Part shown: positions 59,293 to 64,000 of the stretch, one piece after another
How the letters are laid out: the number at the start of each line of letters is the position of its first letter
Position numbering within the stretch: position 1 is the first letter of the stretch
Assembly: GCF_036884655.1 (NCBI RefSeq)
Contig: NC_088355.1
Span: forward strand, 18,480,501 to 18,544,500
Source: Musa acuminata AAA Group
Lineage: Eukaryota; Streptophyta; Magnoliopsida; Zingiberales; Musaceae
Direction: 5' to 3'
DNA length: 64,000 nucleotides
Translations under genes and position numbers: made by a program
Notes under the pieces: generated by a model
Database searches by the model: none
Seen by the model: only the letters and a program-made list of their open reading frames with translations
What the model was told of the DNA's origin: nothing

Positions 59293-59829
59293 TGTTGGGA
59301 AAAAGATACGACAAAGAAGAGGATAAAAAACATTATGGAAACAAATAACAAACACAAGATTAAGAATACTTTAGGAAAGATATTTAGGCTTGAAACGTGT
59401 ATAAACACTTTCCTAAAAACGATATTTGCACCTTCTTCTCAATAAGATTGTTCTGGGTTTGATGCAAATAGTTTTAGTGGATATGACAAGCCATTAGAAG
59501 ATCTGTATTGAGCAAACAATAAAGAATCTTCAGAGAGGAATTAGAGAATGTCTAACTCAATCACTTGAAGAGTAAAGAAGAAGAGCATGAAAGAGTTGTA
59601 TTTGTAATTTACCCCCAAATAGCTATTTATAGATATTTTCTCAAAAGACATGACCTTTGAAAATTAACTATTTTCTCAAAAGACACAACCTTTGAAAATT
59701 ATAACTATTTTCTCAAAAGACACGATCTTTGAAAAATAACTATCAAAAAATAAAAGAAAACACATTTTCAAATAAATATTTTGAAAAGAAATTCTTTTTT
59801 TTTCTTTTTAATTTGAACAATTTATAACA
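59293..59829 (-). repeat. 5' LTR of element H
   Basis: 537 bp, nearly identical to 41625-42162. TATA box (plus TATTTATA) at 59624-59631. Flanked on the right by gatca. Confidence 0.93.
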
Positions 59830-60216
59830 GATCATTGTTACTTATATTATAAATAATTAAATAGTTTTTTTATTTATTTTTTTCATTTTGGACGAATGCA
59901 CATGGTAGAAAAGAAAGGTTTTTTTTTTTTTTTCATGAGTGGATGAATCGCATATAAGGGGCTGTCGATGATCCTATTGGTTGGCTTTTCTTCCCGAGCC
60001 ACATGTCCCACACAAATGATTTTTTTTATAATTTTAAATATTATTTTGTTTTGGACCTACGTATTATATATCAAAAATATATATTTTAGGCATATCATTA
60101 GTTTAGATATATATTTTTGTCTTATTTGAATGTGATGACTTTCTTGATGAAATAAATGTTGCATTAATGATGAAATACATGCTTCTTATGCTTTTTTTTT
60201 GTTGTGCACGAGGACT

Positions 60217-60262
<46 letters not shown>

Positions 60263-60328
60263 CTGTACCACTCGTAAAAGAATACACTTTAGGCATACTA
60301 GACGTTCCAAATATATTTTGAAAATACA
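59830..60328. other. AT-rich spacer with (TA)n
   Basis: DNA between H and M with no gene seen; a (TA)n run lies at about 60217-60260. It is the continuation of the region left of 41625. Confidence 0.5.
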
Positions 60329-61501
60329 TTATATATTAAAAGGAGATACCTTAGGCATTATATAATATTTAGAATTCTCAATAGGTAAGTTCATATGGAC
60401 AGCAACCTTACTGTTTAAGAAGTTATTAGTGATGCCCGTGTCGATGAGAATAGTGATCGGTTGTTGTTTGAGAAGGCCTCCAACTTTCATCATTTGCGGG
60501 TTTGAGTAGCCAGCTAGTGTATGTATCATAACTTCAGTCGGTTGTGACTCTTCTTCTGCATCTTTTTCTTCATGTTCAAGGCTCTCTTCTGAATGTTCAA
60601 TGACCTCTTCTTCTATCAGTTCAATTATAAGAAGTCCTCCTTTACTACAGTGATGCTCACGGCTCCACGGCTCGTCACAATGCCAACATAACCCCTTCGC
60701 ATATCGCTCCCGAAGCTTCTCTCTTGTTAACCTCTTTGGTGTAGGGACTTGGTCAATAGTAGGGGGGGCTGAGGGCTTCAATATTACTGGTTGAGGAGCG
60801 ACCCTAGTCCTCCGAGCTTCATGGTTCAATTGCTCCTCTTGATGTCGTGCGAAAGAGATGGCTGCCATTAGCGTATACGGTTGTCGCGCTTTAACTTCTC
60901 CTCGGATCTCCGGCTTCAAGCCCTCAATGAAGGTCCTCAATAGCTGTTTTTGAGACCAATCATGAGTTTGATTAGATAACCTTTCAAACCTGGTTTGGTA
61001 CTCCTGAATGGTGGAAGTTTGTTGGATCTTTGCTAGTTGTCCGTCAATATTCTCGTAATCGGTTGGTCTGAAGCGGATCAGCAGTCCTTCTTTGAATTGT
61101 TGCCATGAAAGGACTCCATAAGTATGTTCAAACTGGTCAAACCATTGTATAGCATCCCCTTCAAGATGTATAGCTATAATTTTCACCATAGATGCATCCG
61201 CGGTTTTGTGGTACTGAAAATATCGCTCCACGCGCGAGATCCAACCAATCGGGTCTCCTTCTTCCCATCTAGGGAAGTCCACTTTTATGCATGGATAGTT
61301 GGGTTCAATCATAGAGCCTCCCCTCCCTTGGAACTCATCTCTTCGGGCCTGGTGCGATTGGGCAAAGCTCTCTCCATGATATGGTTTTTTCGGGCTTAGT
61401 GGTCGACCCAATCTGAGTTCGGTAAAGAGCGTCTGAATCTTATCCTCCATTCGCGCCTCTAAGGCTTCAAATTTAGCATTGATTGCCTCCTTAGATGCCA
61501 T
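60329..61501 (-). CDS. Ty3/Gypsy gag with truncated protease (element M)
   Basis: An unbroken ORF of about 390 codons from MASKEAINAKFEALEARM. A coiled coil near the start is followed by PCIKVDFPRWEEGDPIGWI, the Retrotrans_gag domain (about residues 90-220: GDAIQWFDQFEH, WQQFKEGLLIRFRP, YQTRFERLSNQT, FIEGLKPEIRGEV), a CCHC-like knuckle CWHCDEPWSREHHC (about 285) and a Glu-rich linker. The aspartic protease starts at ITILIDTGITNNFL (DTG active site). The last 15 or so residues are probably read-through into flanking DNA. The gag is intact, so it could be expressed from its LTR, but no pol follows. The 5 preceding codons MEAYT are an alternative start. Confidence 0.88.
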   Translation of the reverse strand: MASKEAINAKFEALEARMEDKIQTLFTELRLGRPLSPKKPYHGESFAQSHQARRDEFQGRGGSMIEPNYPCIKVDFPRWEEGDPIGWISRVERYFQYHKTADASMVKIIAIHLEGDAIQWFDQFEHTYGVLSWQQFKEGLLIRFRPTDYENIDGQLAKIQQTSTIQEYQTRFERLSNQTHDWSQKQLLRTFIEGLKPEIRGEVKARQPYTLMAAISFARHQEEQLNHEARRTRVAPQPVILKPSAPPTIDQVPTPKRLTREKLRERYAKGLCWHCDEPWSREHHCSKGGLLIIELIEEEVIEHSEESLEHEEKDAEEESQPTEVMIHTLAGYSNPQMMKVGGLLKQQPITILIDTGITNNFLNSKVAVHMNLPIENSKYYIMPKVSPFNI

Positions 61502-62837
61502 AGTATATGCCTCCAAATCTATGATGGTAAGATCTCTATTTTATTATCAGGTTAAATGCATGTATAGTTGAGAGAAGTGATGGTCGAAAGGATTGGTGGA
61601 TCGGTGGATGTAGGCTACGATTTAGGCTTATTTTATGACTGTTTTGGGTGCAGTTTAAGGGTGTGATTTAGTGAAGTTTTAGGGCTATAGATAAAAGTTT
61701 TGGATCTGTGGTAGATGACAGCAAAGGTTTGATAGAAATCAGTGGAAGTTGCAGCAAGTATGTGCTGTCTTGTAAGAGTAGAATTGTCGTCAAAGAAATA
61801 ATTGTTTCTCGACGTAATTTCCACCAAAAACTTGAGAGAATTGAGGAGGGAATTGATAAAAAAAATCACAGTTTATATGACAGCAAGGATATCTAATTTA
61901 ATTAAGAAAATTTTGGCAGTATAACAGCAAGGAAATTGGTGCAAGTTGCAATTGCAGAATTCTCATCAAAAAATTTCAACGGGTTACGACGAAAATTTAC
62001 AGCAACATAAAATCATTTTTAGAGATGAATTTTTTAATAGATCAATCTTAGATGGAAGCCAAGATGATCTATGAAGTGTATAAGTAATTTCATTCAAAAA
62101 AGATTACAAATAGATGGGTTAAGGCAACAATATACAGCTGAAATTTTCTGCAGCACAGATTTTTAGGTATAGCAGATTGGACGTAAAAGATCAGTGGTTT
62201 ATATTGAGAATTTTTTGATGAAACCAAAGGGAAATCCACTATTAGGAAGTATCAAAGTTATCATAAAAAATTTGTAGAGATTTGGATAGAAACAATGTAG
62301 TATCAAGATCAAATAAACAGTGCTAAGCGGCTGAAATTTTACTGTGCAGATTTTCAAGTATAGCAGATTTGACGTAAAAGATCAATAGTTTATATTGAGA
62401 ATTTTTTGAAAAAACCAAAGGGAAATCTGCTGTTAGGATGTGTCAAAGATGTCATAAAAATTTCATAGAAATTTGGATAGAAAAAGCATAGTAGCAAGAT
62501 CAAACAGATGGTACTATGCGGCTGGAATTCTGCAATGTATCTTTCATCGTAGAGATGAAAACTTTGTGACGAAAGGTTTATGCAGCAATATAGGAATAGT
62601 TTTTTTTTTTGGATTTTCGAATAAGGATAACTAAATTGCAGTAGCAGTAAGGTAGGAAACCAGAACCTGTTGCAATTTACGGAGAGATCAAAGGATGATC
62701 CTCGGTGGTGGAGATGATGGCGGAATTCGGCAACGATCTTTTAAGCAATTGTGGGAATTGCTTTGGGCGGTTGTGGAGGGCTGATGGATGGCAGTGGAAG
62801 GGCAGCGAGATGCCAAGAATGCTGCTCTGATGCCAAG
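61502..62837 (-). other. Leader of element M with PBS and a 191-bp tandem duplication
   Basis: No ORF supported. Two diverged copies of a 191-bp unit run from about 62150 to 62530; the words TATAGCAGATT, TTTATATTGAGAATTTTTTG and CCAAAGGGAAATC recur at that period. The minus-strand PBS after the LTR is CTTGGCATCAGAGC (62824-62837). Confidence 0.75.
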
Positions 62838-63275
62838 TGTTAGAACCCTTGCATATTCTAAACTTGGGGTTGATCTCTTTAGGGGATCAACCTCCTTAGA
62901 ACTCTATAGGGGTTCCTCCCTCCAAGTTGCTGCTCAAAGGCTGCAGAAAAGATTCATCTATTGCTTAAGAAAAGAGAAGGAATACATGGCTATTTATAGG
63001 GCTTCTAAACCCTAACTCCTAATAGGACTCCTACTTGAGACTCTTACTTCTAACCAACTCCTAATAGGACTCCTACTCAAGACTCATATTCCCTTACAAC
63101 TCCTAATTCTTCTCTAAGAAAAAACCTCCTACATGAATGCCCCTCTCAATTAGGACTCTCCTAGCTAGAGTTCTAACATAATGTCCCTCTCAATTAGGAC
63201 TCTCCTAGCTAGAGTCCTAATAGTTTTACATGAATGTCCCTCTCAATTAGGACTCTCCAAGCTAGAGTCCTAACA
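62838..63275 (-). repeat. 5' LTR of element M
   Basis: 438 bp; plus-strand ends TGTTAGAACCC and GAGTCCTAACA. Three copies of a CCCTCTCAATTAGGACTCTC unit (about 55-60 bp period) lie at 63140-63270. TATA box (plus TATTTATA) at 62991-62998. No second LTR is in the window to confirm the ends, but the PBS fits. Confidence 0.8.
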
Positions 63276-64000
63276 CCCGACCCCGGCCGCTCCGACAGTG
63301 GACGAGCCATCCACGTACAAGGTCCACATGCTCTTGTTGTTCTCCTGCCCCCTAGCATGGTCTTCAGGAGTTAGCTCGGAAATAAAGTTAGCTAGTACTT
63401 GAGCTTTGATGGAGGTCTTGGGAGAGTACTGAATGTCGAATTCACTGAGCTCGACCGACCACCGTAGCATCTTACCTAATGCATTGAAATTGGAAAGGAT
63501 TTGTCGTCGTGGCTAGTCAGTGATTACTTTGATTGTGTGGGCTTGGAAATAGGGCCGCAGTTTTCGGGTCGTCTTCATTAGCGTGAGGTTAGCTTCTCGA
63601 TCGGGGAATACCGTGCCCCGACGAGGATATGGCTGATGTAGTACATGGGTTGCTGCATTGGTGGTGTCTCCCAAACTAACATGAGCTAACTGCCTACATC
63701 GAGGCCGCCAAGTAGAGACTAAGGGTTTCGCCCGGCTCGAGCGAGGCAAGATGGGACAAGCGGGCGAGGCACGCCTTCAACTTTTCGAAGGCTTCTTCGC
63801 ACTCTGAAGTCCAAGTAAAGTTGTCGGCCTGCTACAGAGCCTGGAAAAAGGGAAGGCACTTATCGCTTGAATGCAACATGAATCTGCTGAGCGCTGCTAA
63901 CTTCCCGATGAGTCGCGGCACCTCCTTGACCGAGCCAGAGGAGCGCATCTTGGTTATGGCCTGCACCTTTTATGGGTTGGCATCTATCCCCCTTTGGTGA
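63276..64000 (-). pseudogene. Element N: Tat-like Ty3/Gypsy pol relic (RT end and RNase H)
   Basis: Minus strand from the right edge reads GIDANP-stop-KVQAI, then GKLAALSRFM, CLPFFQAL, FTWTSECEEAFEKLKACL (RT thumb/connection), then PYFQAHTIKVITD and MLRWSVELSEFDIQYSPKTSIKAQVLANFI (RNase H), then MWTLYVDGSSTVGAAG (start of the second RNase H typical of Tat elements). Stops and shifts occur near 63690, 63830 and 63970. It is cut at 63275 by the LTR of M and continues beyond the window. Confidence 0.85.

Larger units (their letters stand above)
41625..59829 (-). mobile_element. Element H: Copia retrotransposon interrupted by element G
   Basis: Minus-strand order: 5' LTR (59293-59829), gag (58393-59274), start of protease (to 58238), [G inserted 45703-58232], rest of pol (45697-42732), polypurine tract, 3' LTR (41625-42162). 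Flanks aatca (41620-41624) and gatca (59830-59834) form a 5-bp duplication with one change. Without G the element is about 5.7 kb. No tRNA-Met-type PBS is evident after the 5' LTR (ATCTAAAAACGATATC), so primer usage is unclear. Confidence 0.9.
60329..63275 (-). mobile_element. Element M: 5' half of a Ty3/Gypsy retrotransposon
   Basis: Minus-strand order: 5' LTR (62838-63275), PBS, 1.3-kb leader, gag with start of protease (61501-60329). Pol and 3' LTR are absent: homology stops around 60380 in AT-rich DNA. The right side lies inside the RNase H region of element N. Confidence 0.85.

Overview
The window is nuclear DNA from a flowering plant. About nine tenths of it is LTR retrotransposon. The two host loci that can be recognised have GC-rich first exons, which is common in monocots, so a monocot is likely; the species cannot be fixed from this sequence. 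No prokaryotic gene, CRISPR array, tRNA or rRNA gene was seen.

Left nest (1-26182). An old SIRE/Maximus-like LTR remnant (L; 5279-5485 and 25674-26182) received two insertions: element A (minus strand, running off the left edge) and a Tork/Angela-like Copia element J (5486-25673, minus). J then received a complete SIRE-like Copia element C (7051-16345, plus, TSD gcaat) next to its 3' LTR, and a solo SIRE-like LTR K (21891-24394, plus, TSD ctcct) inside its 5' LTR.

Host-gene region (26183-41624). AT-rich sequence with microsatellites leads to a three-exon thioredoxin-h pseudogene (28121-28712; active site WCGPY, plus a frameshift). Next is a two-exon RRM-protein gene on the minus strand (exon 1 at 40847-41191, exon 2 at 29880-30089). 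Its phase-0 intron of about 10.8 kb carries a decayed SIRE-like element D (30730-39533) in antisense orientation.

Right nest (41625-59829). A Copia element H (minus) holds a gag-only SIRE-like element G (45703-58232, plus, TSD gaatg/gaacg). G's 5' LTR in turn holds a 4.46 kb insertion I (45907-50367, TSD gccgt) that looks like a giant solo LTR. A 5'-half Ty3/Gypsy element M follows (60329-63275, minus; gag intact, pol lost), inserted in the reverse transcriptase/RNase H region of a degenerate Tat-like Gypsy element N (63276-64000, minus).

The most interesting points are: (i) a pol-less but gag-bearing family (A and G) that shares LTRs, gag N-terminus and 3' tail with the pol-bearing SIRE-like elements C and D; (ii) arrays of GC-rich palindromic units upstream of the LTR TATA boxes, kept in every subfamily with different centres; (iii) a conserved gag/pol stop codon and repeated polypurine motifs; (iv) the intron-borne antisense element in the RRM gene. 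All pol genes seen are broken, so none of these copies is autonomous as it stands.
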